NCBI RefSeq assembly: GCF_023715885.1
Contig: NZ_JAMBOY010000005.1
Location: 1 to 64,000, forward strand
Reading direction: 5' to 3'
Origin: Microbacterium hydrocarbonoxydans
GTDB lineage: Bacteria; Actinomycetota; Actinomycetes; Actinomycetales; Microbacteriaceae
Length of the DNA: 64,000 nucleotides
Notes under the pieces: model-generated
Seen by the model: only the letters and a program-made list of their open reading frames with translations
The model's database searches: none
Told to the model about the DNA's origin: nothing
Translations under genes and position numbers: made by a program
In this document: positions 1 through 9,799 of the stretch, one piece after another
Layout: each line of letters opens with the position of its first letter
Position numbering within the stretch: position 1 is the stretch's first letter

Positions 1-22
1 GCCCCCGCCTCCGCCGCCTCGG

Positions 23-886
23 TCACGACTGGTGCGGCGAGACCGCCGCCGCGATCTCCTCGGCGGTGCGCCGCACGACGCGGTCGGGTGCATCGGCCCA
101 CACGTCGGCGTGGAAGATCTCGACCTCGATGTCGCGGTCGTACCCGGTGTCGACGACGGCGCGGGTGAGCGACCCGAAGTCGATGACTCCGTCGCCCGGA
201 TAGTGCCGTGACAGCAGGACGTCCGCCGGCAGCGGAGTCTTCCAGTCGCATACCTGATAGGTCGCGATGCGCCCCTCGCGGCCGGCGCGGGCGATCTGAT
301 CGAGCACCTGCGGGTCCCACCAGATGTGGAACGTGTCGACCGCCGCGCCGACCACGCGAGGGTCGAAGTCGGCGGCGAGGTCGAGCGCCTGGCCGAGGGT
401 CGACACGACCGCGCGGTCGGACGCGTACATCGGATGCAGCGGCTCGATCGCCAACGTGACGCCCGCCGCCTCGGCATCCGGCGCCAGCGCACCCAGGGCG
501 TCGCGCACGCGCTCGCGGGCCCCGCTGAGGTCTCGGGAATCGGCCGGGAGCCCTCCCGCGACGAGCACGAGCACGGCGGTCGACCCGTCGGCGCCCGCCG
601 CGGCGAGCGTCGCCGTCTCCTCGATCGCGCGACGGTTGTCGTCGAGGGCCGCGATCCGCTCCGGCCCGTCGGGGAGCGTGAAGAACCCGCCGCGGCAGTG
701 CGTCGTGAAGCGCAGCCCGGAATCGGCGAGCATGCGCGCCGCGACGTCGAGGCCGACGGCGTTCACCGGCTCGCGCCAGAGGCCGATGGCCTGGATGCCA
801 GCATCCGCCGTCACGCGCAGCGCCGTCGTGAGATCGGCGTGCTTGATGGTCGCCTGGTTGATGCTGAGGCGCGGGTCGACGATCAT
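23..886 (-). CDS. Sugar phosphate isomerase/epimerase (AP-endonuclease-2-like TIM barrel)
   Basis: Protein of 287 residues of the xylose-isomerase-like TIM barrel family, which isomerises or epimerises sugars and sugar acids with a bound divalent metal. Visible family features are the N-terminal NQATIKHADLTTAL segment, the central IEPLHPMY strand with a candidate metal-ligand Glu, and the C-terminal EVEIFHADVW strand. It is the last gene of a minus-strand run behind a LacI regulator and overlaps the preceding DUF993 gene by an ATGA junction (883-886). The exact substrate cannot be read. The operon partners point to an oxidised sugar or polyol such as an inositol or hexulose derivative. Confidence 0.85.
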   Translation of the reverse strand: MIVDPRLSINQATIKHADLTTALRVTADAGIQAIGLWREPVNAVGLDVAARMLADSGLRFTTHCRGGFFTLPDGPERIAALDDNRRAIEETATLAAAGADGSTAVLVLVAGGLPADSRDLSGARERVRDALGALAPDAEAAGVTLAIEPLHPMYASDRAVVSTLGQALDLAADFDPRVVGAAVDTFHIWWDPQVLDQIARAGREGRIATYQVCDWKTPLPADVLLSRHYPGDGVIDFGSLTRAVVDTGYDRDIEVEIFHADVWADAPDRVVRRTAEEIAAAVSPHQS

Positions 887-2058
887 GCGTCGGCCTTCCC
901 GAGGTCGAGGCCGTTCAGGCGCAGCATCCCGTGCCAGCGCTCCCGGGCGAGCTCCGGATCCTCCAGCGCGAAGGACGCGTTGGCGAGCTCGACGATGCGG
1001 CTGAGGTGCGGGAGGCTGCGGGCGGAGTGCAGGCCGCCGACCATCTGGAACGCGGGCTGGTGCCCGTTCAGCCAGGCGAGGAACGCAACGCCCGTCTTGT
1101 AGTAGAACGTGGGAGCGGCGAACACCTGCCTGCTGAGCTCCTCGGTGGGGCCGAGGATGTCGAGATAGCGCTGCGGGTCGCCGGCGTCCAGTCCCTGGAT
1201 CGCCGCCGACGCGACCGGCGTGATCGCGGCGAACGCGCCGAGCAGGGCGTCGGAGTATCCGCGGTCGTCACCCCCGATGAGGCCGACGTAGTTGAAGTCG
1301 TCGCCCGTGAACATGCGCACGCCCTCCGGGAGGCGCTCGCGCACCGAGACCTCGGATTCGGCGTTCAGCAGGCTCATCTTGACGCCCGCGACCTTGTCGG
1401 GATGCTCGCCGATGATGTCGAGCAGCACGGAGGATGCCGTCTGCCAGTCGCTCGCCCCGAAATAGCCCTCCAGCTCCGGGTCGAAGGCCTGACCGAGCCA
1501 GTGCAGCACGACCGGCACGCTCGCACTCGCCAGCACCTCGCGGTACACACGGCGGTAGTCATCGGCATCCGTCGCCGCTCTCGCCACATGCCGAGAGGCC
1601 ATGAGCACCGGGCCGGCCCCCTGCTCCTCCGTGAAATGCAGCTGCTCCTTGTAGGCGTCGATCACGCGGTCGAGGGGGATTCGGTCCTCGTCGACGTGGT
1701 CGGTGTTGACGCCGACGACGACGGCGCCGCCCTCCTCGCGGGCGACCTCGGCGCTGCGGGCGATGAGCTCACGCACGGCGGCCGAATCGAGACCCATGTT
1801 GCGCTGCGCGGTGTCCATGGCGTCGGCGACGCCGAGTCCCCACGAGTACACGTTGCGGCGGAACGCGAGCGTGGCGTCCCAGTCGATGTCGGCCGGCCGA
1901 CCCGGCGTGTTGTCGGCGTGCGCCTTCGGCACGACGTGCGCGGCGGCGTAGGCGACGCGGCTCCGCAGCGGAGCGGTGGGGCGGGTCCAGCCGGCGCCGT
2001 CCTGCAGCGGGGTCTCGGACAGCGACCCGTCGGGCGCGAGCAGTCGGAGCGCGCTCAT
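883..2058 (-). CDS. DUF993 family protein (dihydrodipicolinate-synthase-like)
   Basis: Protein of 391 residues matching the DUF993 / dihydrodipicolinate synthase family, a probable class I aldolase-type TIM barrel of unknown substrate. The start is placed at MSALRLLAPDG because it gives an ATGA overlap with the stop of the upstream oxidoreductase (2055-2058); a longer in-frame extension to 2298 is arginine-rich noise that would overlap real coding. The conserved stretches DTAQRNMGLD, VGVNTDHVDEDRIPL and GDDFNYVGLI are visible. In this operon it probably cleaves or rearranges the product of the neighbouring dehydrogenase and isomerase. The reaction is not known. Confidence 0.85.
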   Translation of the reverse strand: MSALRLLAPDGSLSETPLQDGAGWTRPTAPLRSRVAYAAAHVVPKAHADNTPGRPADIDWDATLAFRRNVYSWGLGVADAMDTAQRNMGLDSAAVRELIARSAEVAREEGGAVVVGVNTDHVDEDRIPLDRVIDAYKEQLHFTEEQGAGPVLMASRHVARAATDADDYRRVYREVLASASVPVVLHWLGQAFDPELEGYFGASDWQTASSVLLDIIGEHPDKVAGVKMSLLNAESEVSVRERLPEGVRMFTGDDFNYVGLIGGDDRGYSDALLGAFAAITPVASAAIQGLDAGDPQRYLDILGPTEELSRQVFAAPTFYYKTGVAFLAWLNGHQPAFQMVGGLHSARSLPHLSRIVELANASFALEDPELARERWHGMLRLNGLDLGKADA

Positions 2059-3218
2059 CGCAGCGTCAGCGGCTCGAGCGCGATCTTGCGTCCCTCGGCC
2101 GAGGAGGTGAGGCCGGCCTCGGCGAACTGCACCCCGCGCGCGCCGGAGAGCAGGTCGAACGGGTACTCCGTGCCCTCGACGTAGGAGATCAGGTACTCCT
2201 GCCACTGCTGGCGGAATCCGTTGAGGAACACGTCGTTGGTCGGCACCTGCTGCCAGTCGGCGTCGTAGTCGTGGCCGTCTTCGAGGTCGGGGTTCCACAC
2301 CGGCTTGGGCGTGGCGTTGCGCGGCTGGATCTTCGCACCGAACAGCCCGACGACGGCGGATCCGTGCGTGCCGTCGACCTGGAACTCGACGAGCTCGTCG
2401 CGGTTCACCCGCACCGTCCAGCTCGAGTTGATCTCGGCGATGATGCCGCCCTCGATCTCGAAGATGCCGTAGGCCGCGTCCTCGGCGGTCGCCGTGTAGT
2501 GCTCGCCCTTCTCGTCCCAGCGGTCGGAGATGTGCACCGCCGCCTGCGCGTACACGCTCGTGACCTCGCCGAACAGGTTCTCGAGCACGTAGTTCCAGTG
2601 CGGGAACATGTCGACGATGATGCCGCCGCCGTCTTCGGTGCGGTAGTTCCAGCTCGGACGCTGGGCGGGCTGCCAGTCACCCTCGAACACCCAGTACCCG
2701 AACTCGCCACGCACCGAGAGGATGCGACCGAAGAAGCCCGAGTCGATGAGGCGCTTGAGCTTCTGCAGACCGGGCAGGTACAGCTTGTCGTGCACGACGC
2801 CGGTCTTCACTCCGGCCTCATCGGCGAGACGAGCGAGCTCGATCGCCTCCTCGAGCGATTCGGCGGTGGGCTTCTCGGTGTAGATCGCCTTGCCGGCGGC
2901 GATCGCTTTGCGCAGCGCCGACGCCCTGGCCTTGGTCACGAGGAAGTCGGCGTAGATCTCCCACTGCGGATCGGCGAGCGCGGCATCGAGATCGGTGGTG
3001 TAGTCGTCGATGCCGTGCTTCGCCGCGAGCTCGGCAAGCTTCGCCTCGCTGCGGCCGACGAGGAGGGGCCTGACCGTGACGCGGGATCCGTCGGGCAGCT
3101 CGATACCGCCCTCGTCGCGGATCGCGAGGATCGACCGCACGAGGTGCTGCCGGTAGCCCATGCGCCCCGAGACGCCGTTCATGATGATCCCGATCTCGCG
3201 GGTCGTCGCCTGTGCCAT
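2055..3218 (-). CDS. Gfo/Idh/MocA family oxidoreductase
   Basis: NAD(P)-dependent sugar/polyol dehydrogenase of 387 residues. The N-terminus IGIIMNGVSGRMG is a Rossmann loop of GxxGxxG type rather than the usual GxGxxG. The EKPTAES segment is the EKP motif of the Gfo/Idh/MocA family, followed by a C-terminal substrate domain with an EDGGGIIVDMFPHW stretch. The start at 3218 is chosen because AGGAACGGA lies just upstream and an earlier start would run through two operator-like palindromes. It is first in the operon with DUF993 and the isomerase and lies directly downstream of the LacI gene. The substrate is unknown. Confidence 0.88.
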   Translation of the reverse strand: MAQATTREIGIIMNGVSGRMGYRQHLVRSILAIRDEGGIELPDGSRVTVRPLLVGRSEAKLAELAAKHGIDDYTTDLDAALADPQWEIYADFLVTKARASALRKAIAAGKAIYTEKPTAESLEEAIELARLADEAGVKTGVVHDKLYLPGLQKLKRLIDSGFFGRILSVRGEFGYWVFEGDWQPAQRPSWNYRTEDGGGIIVDMFPHWNYVLENLFGEVTSVYAQAAVHISDRWDEKGEHYTATAEDAAYGIFEIEGGIIAEINSSWTVRVNRDELVEFQVDGTHGSAVVGLFGAKIQPRNATPKPVWNPDLEDGHDYDADWQQVPTNDVFLNGFRQQWQEYLISYVEGTEYPFDLLSGARGVQFAEAGLTSSAEGRKIALEPLTLR

Positions 3219-3264
3219 CAGTGGTTCCGTTCCTGTCGATGCCGTCGCGACCTCGGCCGCGCTG

Positions 3265-3278
3265 GGTAAACGCTTTCC
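3265..3278. promoter_or_regulatory. LacI-type operator 1
   Basis: GGTAAACGCTTTCC resembles the AAnCGnTT core bound by LacI/GalR regulators. It lies 46 bp upstream of the Gfo/Idh start and downstream of the LacI gene. Imperfect symmetry; the assignment is an inference from position and core sequence. Confidence 0.55.
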
Positions 3279-3303
3279 GAGATCATGACATGGCGTATGC
3301 GAC

Positions 3304-3323
3304 GAACGCAAGCGCTTTCGTTC
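3304..3323. promoter_or_regulatory. LacI-type operator 2 (20-bp near-perfect palindrome)
   Basis: GAACGCAAGCGCTTTCGTTC is palindromic at nine of ten base pairs around the centre AAGCGCTT, the classical LacI/GalR core. With operator 1, about 43 bp away centre to centre, it sits between lacI (ends 3371) and the catabolic genes (start 3218), as expected for repression by the upstream-encoded LacI protein. Confidence 0.7.
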
Positions 3324-3370
3324 GCAGGGGGACCGAGCTCAAGGCACGGTCACCCGCACTGCCGCCGAAG

Positions 3371-4333
3371 TCAGCGCGCGCTCGACCGCTCGACGAGAGT
3401 CGTCGGCACGACGGATGCCCTCGCCACCGCCTCACCCTCGATGTCGCCGACGAGCAGGGCGACGGCGCGATGCGCGAGCGCCGGGAAGTCCTGCCGGATC
3501 GTCGAGAGCGGCGGGCGGTAGTTCGCGGCATCCGGCACGTCGTCGAAGCCGACCACCGCCACGTCGTCGGGAACGCGGCGTCCGGAGTCGGCCAGCGCAC
3601 GCAGCAGCCCGAGCGCCATCTGGTCGTTGGCGCAGAAGACAGCGGATGCCGCGGCGAGCGCGTCGGCGGCCGCATGGCCGCTCTCGGGCGACCAGTCCCC
3701 GCGCACCACCTCGGGCAGCCCGACGCCGGCCGCCCGCAGCGTCTCCCTCCACCCGCGCTCGCGTTCGGACGCCGCGAAGGAGTCGGCGGGGCCCGCGAGG
3801 TGATGCACGGTGGTGTGTCCGAGCCCCAGCAGGTGCGCGGTCGCCGCGGCCGCTCCCCCGGCGTGATCGCTGTGCACGACGACCAGCGCGGACTCCTCGG
3901 GCGCGTCGACCGCGACGAGATGGAGTCCGCTCGGCCGCTGGGCGGGCAGGAGGGCGGAGGCTTCGTTGAGCACGATCGCGCCGTCGACTCCCTGGTCGGC
4001 GAGCCGCTCGAACGCGTCGCCCACTTCTCCCGCGGCAGCGGTCACGAGGGTCAGGGCGTAGCCGCGCTCGGCAGCGGCCTCCGCGGTGGCCTGCAGCATG
4101 CGTGAGTTGCCGACCGTGGCCAGCGTGGTGACCACGAGTCCGATGGTCTGCGAGCGACCCGTGCGCAGAGCCCGAGCCGCGCGGTGCGGGCGGTAGCCGA
4201 GCTCGGCCATGGCCCGCTCCACGCGCTCGCGCGTGGCCGGGTCGACGCGGGGGCTCTCGTTCACCACGCGCGAGACGGTCTGTCCGGAGACGCCTGCGCG
4301 CGCGGCCACGGCCGCCATCGATACGCGTCCCAT
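3371..4333 (-). CDS. LacI family transcriptional regulator
   Basis: Repressor of 320 residues. The N-terminal helix-turn-helix (MAAVAARAGVSGQTVSRVVN, about residues 6-25) and hinge helix region (YRPHRAARALRTGRS) are typical, followed by a periplasmic-binding-protein-like sugar-sensing domain with the VDAPEESALVVVHSDHAGG and FCANDQMALGLLRAL segments. AGAGGGACGG precedes the ATG. The gene lies immediately upstream of, and in the same direction as, the Gfo/Idh-DUF993-isomerase operon and probably controls it through the two palindromes at 3265-3278 and 3304-3323. Divergent from galT, with only 74 bp between. Confidence 0.93.
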   Translation of the reverse strand: MGRVSMAAVAARAGVSGQTVSRVVNESPRVDPATRERVERAMAELGYRPHRAARALRTGRSQTIGLVVTTLATVGNSRMLQATAEAAAERGYALTLVTAAAGEVGDAFERLADQGVDGAIVLNEASALLPAQRPSGLHLVAVDAPEESALVVVHSDHAGGAAAATAHLLGLGHTTVHHLAGPADSFAASERERGWRETLRAAGVGLPEVVRGDWSPESGHAAADALAAASAVFCANDQMALGLLRALADSGRRVPDDVAVVGFDDVPDAANYRPPLSTIRQDFPALAHRAVALLVGDIEGEAVARASVVPTTLVERSSAR

Positions 4334-4365
4334 CCCGTCCCTCTTCCGCCGCCCAACCGATCATG

Positions 4366-4395
4366 TTGACGTTACCACGGCGGTCCATCTACCAT
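4366..4395 (+). promoter_or_regulatory. galT promoter (TTGACG-N18-TACCAT)
   Basis: The -35 TTGACG is at 4366-4371 and the -10 TACCAT at 4390-4395, with 18 bp between. This places transcription start near 4402, at or just before the first galT codon, so the mRNA is leaderless or nearly so; no Shine-Dalgarno sequence is visible upstream of the ATG. Confidence 0.7.
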
Positions 4396-4410
4396 GTTCA
4401 CGTGAACATG
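4393..4410. promoter_or_regulatory. 18-bp perfect palindrome over galT +1 and start codon
   Basis: CATGTTCACGTGAACATG is a perfect 18-bp palindrome that overlaps the -10 box, the predicted start site and the galT ATG. A related half-site (CATGTTGACGTTA) lies at 4363-4375 over the -35 box. The placement is ideal for a repressor of the gal operon. The regulator is not identified; the neighbouring LacI protein has a different-looking candidate site. Confidence 0.65.
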
Positions 4411-5582
4411 CCCTCTGTCGCCGACCTGCGAACCGAGCCCCTGACCGCCGGTGTCGTGAAGCGCTCCACGACCCTCTCCGACGGCCGGGAGCTCATCTAC
4501 TTCGACGATCCCGATACCGAGCTCGGACCGGATCGCGCGGTCGACGCGCGCGCGCTCGATGCCCGCGGCGACACCGCGACGATGCGCCTCGATGTGCTCA
4601 CGGGCGACTGGATCACCGTCGCCGCCAACCGACAGAACCGCGTGATGATGCCGGGTGCCGACGCCGACCCTCTGGCACCCCAGACGCCGACCAATCCCTC
4701 CGAGGTGCCTTCGCGCTACGACGTCGCGGTCTTCGAGAATCGCTCCCCGGCATTCGGCCCCGCCCTCGCCGAGGCCGTCGGCACCGCGCCCGCCGCGAGC
4801 AACCCGCCGCGCGGACTCGACGACCTCGACGCACTCGGCCTCGGCCGCACCCGCACGTCGGTCGGGCGATGCGAGGTCGTGTGCTTCAGCCCCGAGCACA
4901 CCGGCTCGTTCGGAACGCAGACCGTCACCCGCGCCCGCACGGTCATCGAGGCCTGGGCCGACCGCACCGCCGCGCTGTCGGCGCTGCCCGGCGTCGAGCA
5001 GGTGTTCCCGTTCGAGAACCGGGGCGAGGCGATCGGCGTGACGCTGCCGCACCCGCACGGCCAGATCTACGCGTACCCGTACGTGACCCCGCGCACGACC
5101 CGTCTGCTCGAGACCATCGACCGCACCGCTCCCGACCTCTTCGACCGCATCCTCGCCTTCGAGCGCGAGTCCGAGCGGGTCGTACTGCGCGGCGAGCACT
5201 GGACCGCCTTCGTCCCGTTCGCGGCGCGGTGGCCGCTCGAGGTGCATCTCGTGCCGCACCAGCACGTGCCCGACTTCGCCGCCACGACGCCCGAGCAGCG
5301 CGATGAGCTCGCGCCGATGTACCTGCGGCTCCTCCGCGGCGTCGACGCGCTCTACGACTCGCCCACCCCGTACATCGCGGCCTGGCATCAGGCACCGGTG
5401 CACACCGGCCGTGAGTCCGTGCGTCTGCACCTGCAGCTCACAAGTCCGCGTCGGGCGGCCGACAAGCTCAAGTTCCTCGCCGGCTCCGAGGCGGCGATGT
5501 GGGCGTGGGCCGCCGAGGTGACGCCCGAGCAGGGTGCCGCACGGCTGCGTGCGGCGATCGAGGGCATCGAGGAGGCGTCCGC

Positions 5583-5586
<4 letters not shown>
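4408..5586 (+). CDS. galT: Galactose-1-phosphate uridylyltransferase
   Basis: Leloir pathway enzyme of 392 residues exchanging UMP between UDP-glucose and galactose 1-phosphate. The catalytic HxH-Q motif is seen as HPHGQIYAYP (His215 and His217 from this start), with the upstream FENRGEAIGVT and the second histidine-rich FAARWPLEVHLVPHQHVPD segment. The ATG at 4408 is used; the GTG at 4402, two codons earlier, matches the predicted transcription start even better and is a real alternative. First gene of galT-galK, with a 4-bp GTGA overlap to galK. Confidence 0.95.
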
Positions 5587-6782
<1,196 letters not shown>

Positions 6783-6785
6783 CCG

Positions 6786-6846
6786 TTTCGAGTAGCGCGA
6801 ATGGCAGTCCGCGACCCCTCAGAACTGCAGTTCACGCGATTCGAAA
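6786..6846. repeat. Intergenic palindromic element, copy A
   Basis: A 61-bp element between galK and galE. It starts TTTCGA and ends GCGATTCGAAA, with inner GGCAG and CTGC and a central CGACCCCTCAGA. The same layout recurs at 47070-47129, and partial copies lie at 7879-7903 and 48890-48940. Probably a REP-like structured intergenic repeat. Confidence 0.6.
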
Positions 6847-6897
6847 GCGCCTGAGAAGATAGGTCGGGCCGCCTCGACCGCGGCAGGAGAGGAAGAC

Positions 6898-7875
6898 ATG
6901 TCCTGGATCGTCACCGGCGGAGCCGGCTACATCGGAGCCCACGTCGTTCGCGCACTCGCGGATGCCGGACTCTCCCCCGTCGTCATCGATGACCTCTCCA
7001 GCGGCGTGGCCTCGTTCGTGCCCGAGGGAGTGCCGTTCGTACGGGGCTCGATCCTGGACCGCGATCTCGTCGAGCGCGCTCTCCGCGAGCACGACGCCGA
7101 GGGGGTCATCCACGTCGCGGGCTTCAAGTACGCCGGCGTCTCGGTGCAGCGGCCCCTGCACACCTACGCGCAGAACGTCGAGGGCACCCGGGTGATCGTC
7201 GAGGCGATGGAGGCTGCGGGCGTGCGGAACATCGTGTTCTCGTCGTCGGCCGCCGTGTTCGGCACCCCCGATGTGCCGCTCGTCGTCGAGAGCACCGAGA
7301 AGAAGCCGGCGAGCCCCTACGGCGAGTCCAAGCTCATCGGCGAGTGGCTGCTGCGCGATCAGGCGGTCGCGACCGCCGACTCCGATGCACCGCTGCGGCA
7401 CACCTCGCTGCGCTACTTCAACGTCGTCGGATCGGCCGACCCGACGGTGTACGACGTGAGCCCGCACAACCTCTTCCCCATCGTGTTCGAGAAGCTGATC
7501 GCCGGTGAGACGCCGCGCATCAACGGCGACGACTACGACACCCCCGACGGCACGAACGTGCGCGACTACGTGCACGTGGGCGACATCGCCGCCGCGCACG
7601 TCGCCGCTGCGAAGCGACTCGCCGCGGGCCAGCCGGTCGAGCCCGCGTACAACCTCGGTTCGGGCGACGGACTCAGCGTGAAGCAGATCATGGATGCCGT
7701 CGCGCGCGTGACCGGCATCGACTTCACCCCGGAGATCGGCCCGCGCCGCGCGGGAGACCCCGACCGCATCGTCGCGACCGGCGAGCTCGCGGCCCGGGAT
7801 CTCGACTGGACCATGCGCTACTCGGTCGACGACATGGTGCGCACGGGCTGGGAGGCGCGCCGACGCGCGATGTGA
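6898..7875 (+). CDS. galE: UDP-glucose 4-epimerase
   Basis: Extended short-chain dehydrogenase of 325 residues interconverting UDP-galactose and UDP-glucose with bound NAD. The GGAGYIG nucleotide loop (residues 7-13), the FSSSAAVFG strand with catalytic Ser and the YGESK catalytic pair (Tyr141, Lys145) are present, as are RYFNVVGSAD and DGTNVRDYVHVGD. The strong AGGAGAGGAA site precedes the ATG. It completes the Leloir set but is separated from galK by 115 bp holding repeat copy A, so it may have its own promoter. Confidence 0.96.
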   Translation: MSWIVTGGAGYIGAHVVRALADAGLSPVVIDDLSSGVASFVPEGVPFVRGSILDRDLVERALREHDAEGVIHVAGFKYAGVSVQRPLHTYAQNVEGTRVIVEAMEAAGVRNIVFSSSAAVFGTPDVPLVVESTEKKPASPYGESKLIGEWLLRDQAVATADSDAPLRHTSLRYFNVVGSADPTVYDVSPHNLFPIVFEKLIAGETPRINGDDYDTPDGTNVRDYVHVGDIAAAHVAAAKRLAAGQPVEPAYNLGSGDGLSVKQIMDAVARVTGIDFTPEIGPRRAGDPDRIVATGELAARDLDWTMRYSVDDMVRTGWEARRRAM

Positions 7876-7878
7876 CCC

Positions 7879-7903
7879 ACTTTCGAGCCGCGCGCCTGGC
7901 AGG
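7879..7903. repeat. Partial intergenic element, copy D
   Basis: ACTTTCGAGCCGCGCGCCTGGCAG matches the left half of the element at 47070-47129 (ACTTTCGAATCGC....GCAG). It lies between the convergent galE and YhgE genes. Confidence 0.35.
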
Positions 7904-7906
7904 AGA

Positions 7907-9799
7907 TCAAGCGGTCGCGAAGGCCGCCTTCGCCGAGGTCGTGCGGCGCAGCGCCACGGCTAGCGTCGTCGCCACCAGGGCGAGCACGCCCCACACGACG
8001 AGCGCGGCTGCGGCCGCTCCGTTCGCCGAGACCAGACCGGAGAAGGCGGATGCCGTCGGCAGCGCCGCCCCGATCGCCGCGAGCCACTCGGGCGCGGTCG
8101 ACACGATCCCGGTAGCGATCGCGAGCACGCCCACGAGCGCGGCGACCCATCGGCCGACGCCGCCGAACACCGCCACGAGCGCCTGATTCACCGCGGCGAA
8201 GACGACCGCGGTGAGCACGGCCATGCCGGCGAACGCCCACCAGGTCGCGTCGTCGTACCCGGCGACGATCTGCACGATGAGAGCCACGAGCACGCCCTGA
8301 CCCACCCCGATCGCCGCCGCCGGGCCGAACGCCCGCAGCGCGAGACCCGCCGAGGAACGACGCGACGTGAGGGTGCGCGCGGTATGCGGGCGCAGCACGA
8401 GGAACGACGCCAGCGCTCCGAACCACAGCACGACGGCGGTCAGCAGCGGGATCGCCGTCGGTCCGAAGATCGTCTCACCGGCACCCTCAGCGGCCACCGG
8501 GTCGGCGATCACGGAGGCGAGCGATGTCGACTCGGTGTCGCTGAACGACGGCAGGGAGTCGGATGCCGTGCGCAGCCCTCCGGCGAGGTCGCCGGTGCCG
8601 GTGGCGAGGCTGTCGAGGCCCGTCGCGAGCTCCGTGGCGCCGGTGGCGAGATCGGTCGCGCCGCTCGACAGCTGGTCCGCTCCCGTGGCGAGGGTGCGCG
8701 CACCTGTGGCCGACTGCACGAGGCCCTCGTTGGCGAGCTGGGTGAGGCCGCTCGCGAGCTGAGAGGCGCCTGCTCCGGCCTGGCCGAGCTGGGTGACGAG
8801 GGTCGATGTCCCCTGCGTGTTCACCTGGGTCAGACCGGCGGAGGTGCCTTCCGCCTGCAGGGCGAGACGGGTCAGGGTGTTGCAGTAGTCGGTGCCGGAG
8901 ATCAGCGGTTGGCACTGGTTCGCGAGCTGCCGCACGCCCGTGGCCACACTCGAGGCGTTGCCGCTGAGGTCGGACGGGATCAGGCCGTTGGCCTGCAGCT
9001 GCTGCGCGCCGACGGTCAGCCCCTGCCCGATGGTCGAGGCACCGGCCGCGGCCTCGCGGGTCTTCGCCGTGAGCGTGTCGAGTCCCGACGCGAGCGTCGT
9101 CGCTCCCGAACCGAGCTGCGCGGCACCGGAGGCGAGCTGCGTCGCGCCGTCGGGGATCGCGGCCGCGCCTGTCGCGGCATCCCGAGCTCCTGTGGCGAGC
9201 TGGGCGGCGCCGTCGGCGGCCTCCCCGATCTGGTCGCCGATGGTGGCGAAGCCGACGAGGATGTTGTCGGTCGTCGCCTCCGACAGCATGGTGCCCATGC
9301 TCGACGCGGCGACGTTCGCGATCTGACTCGTGATGAGGTCGTCCGCCACGAGACCGTCGTCGGGCGTGGTGACCCGGATGGTCGCCTGCTCGGCCGAGCC
9401 GCCGCCGTCGGAGATCGCCCGGCCGGCCGAGGTTGCGGCGGACGAGAAGTCCTCGGGGATCGTGATGACCGCCTGATAGGTGCCGTCGGCCAGGCCGTCT
9501 GCGGCATCCTCCTCATTCGAGATGACCCAGGTGAGGTTCGAGTCGAGGTCGTCGGATCCGTCGACGAGTCCGGACGCGAGCTGCCGGCCGAGCGGGGTGA
9601 CCTGTCCGTCGATCTCGACGGGCTCGTCGAGGTTCACGATCGCGGCGGCCATCGAGTCGAGGCGCTCTGTCGGGTTCTGCAGCGCTGCCACGAGGATGCC
9701 GCCGATCGCGGCGGGCAGCAGCAGGATGCCGAGGATCGTCAACCAGGTGAGGGAGCGGCGGCCTGTGAGCGAGCGGCGGCCTGTGAGCGAGCGGGTCAT
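7907..9799 (-). CDS. YhgE/Pip-type membrane protein (ABC-2-like permease fold)
   Basis: Protein of 630 residues: one N-terminal transmembrane helix (TWLTILGILLLPAAIGGILVA), a long extracytoplasmic region (about residues 45-430) with repeated LASGAxQLxxGAxxLAxGLDxLxxG coiled segments, and a C-terminal block of about five transmembrane helices. This is the YhgE/Pip architecture, related to ABC-2 permeases and the type VII secretion-associated EsaA region. Its start overlaps the MMPL stop by ATGA, so the two proteins are probably made together and may form one exporter. The first codons carry an 18-bp tandem duplication giving SLTGRRSLTGRR. Confidence 0.88.
   Translation of the reverse strand: MTRSLTGRRSLTGRRSLTWLTILGILLLPAAIGGILVAALQNPTERLDSMAAAIVNLDEPVEIDGQVTPLGRQLASGLVDGSDDLDSNLTWVISNEEDAADGLADGTYQAVITIPEDFSSAATSAGRAISDGGGSAEQATIRVTTPDDGLVADDLITSQIANVAASSMGTMLSEATTDNILVGFATIGDQIGEAADGAAQLATGARDAATGAAAIPDGATQLASGAAQLGSGATTLASGLDTLTAKTREAAAGASTIGQGLTVGAQQLQANGLIPSDLSGNASSVATGVRQLANQCQPLISGTDYCNTLTRLALQAEGTSAGLTQVNTQGTSTLVTQLGQAGAGASQLASGLTQLANEGLVQSATGARTLATGADQLSSGATDLATGATELATGLDSLATGTGDLAGGLRTASDSLPSFSDTESTSLASVIADPVAAEGAGETIFGPTAIPLLTAVVLWFGALASFLVLRPHTARTLTSRRSSAGLALRAFGPAAAIGVGQGVLVALIVQIVAGYDDATWWAFAGMAVLTAVVFAAVNQALVAVFGGVGRWVAALVGVLAIATGIVSTAPEWLAAIGAALPTASAFSGLVSANGAAAAALVVWGVLALVATTLAVALRRTTSAKAAFATA
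9753..9788. repeat. 18-bp tandem duplication in the YhgE gene start
   Basis: Two exact copies of GAGCGGCGGCCTGTGAGC (9753-9770 and 9771-9788) encode SLTGRR twice in the cytoplasmic N-terminus just before the first membrane helix. A possible slippage site that could vary in length between strains. Confidence 0.8.
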
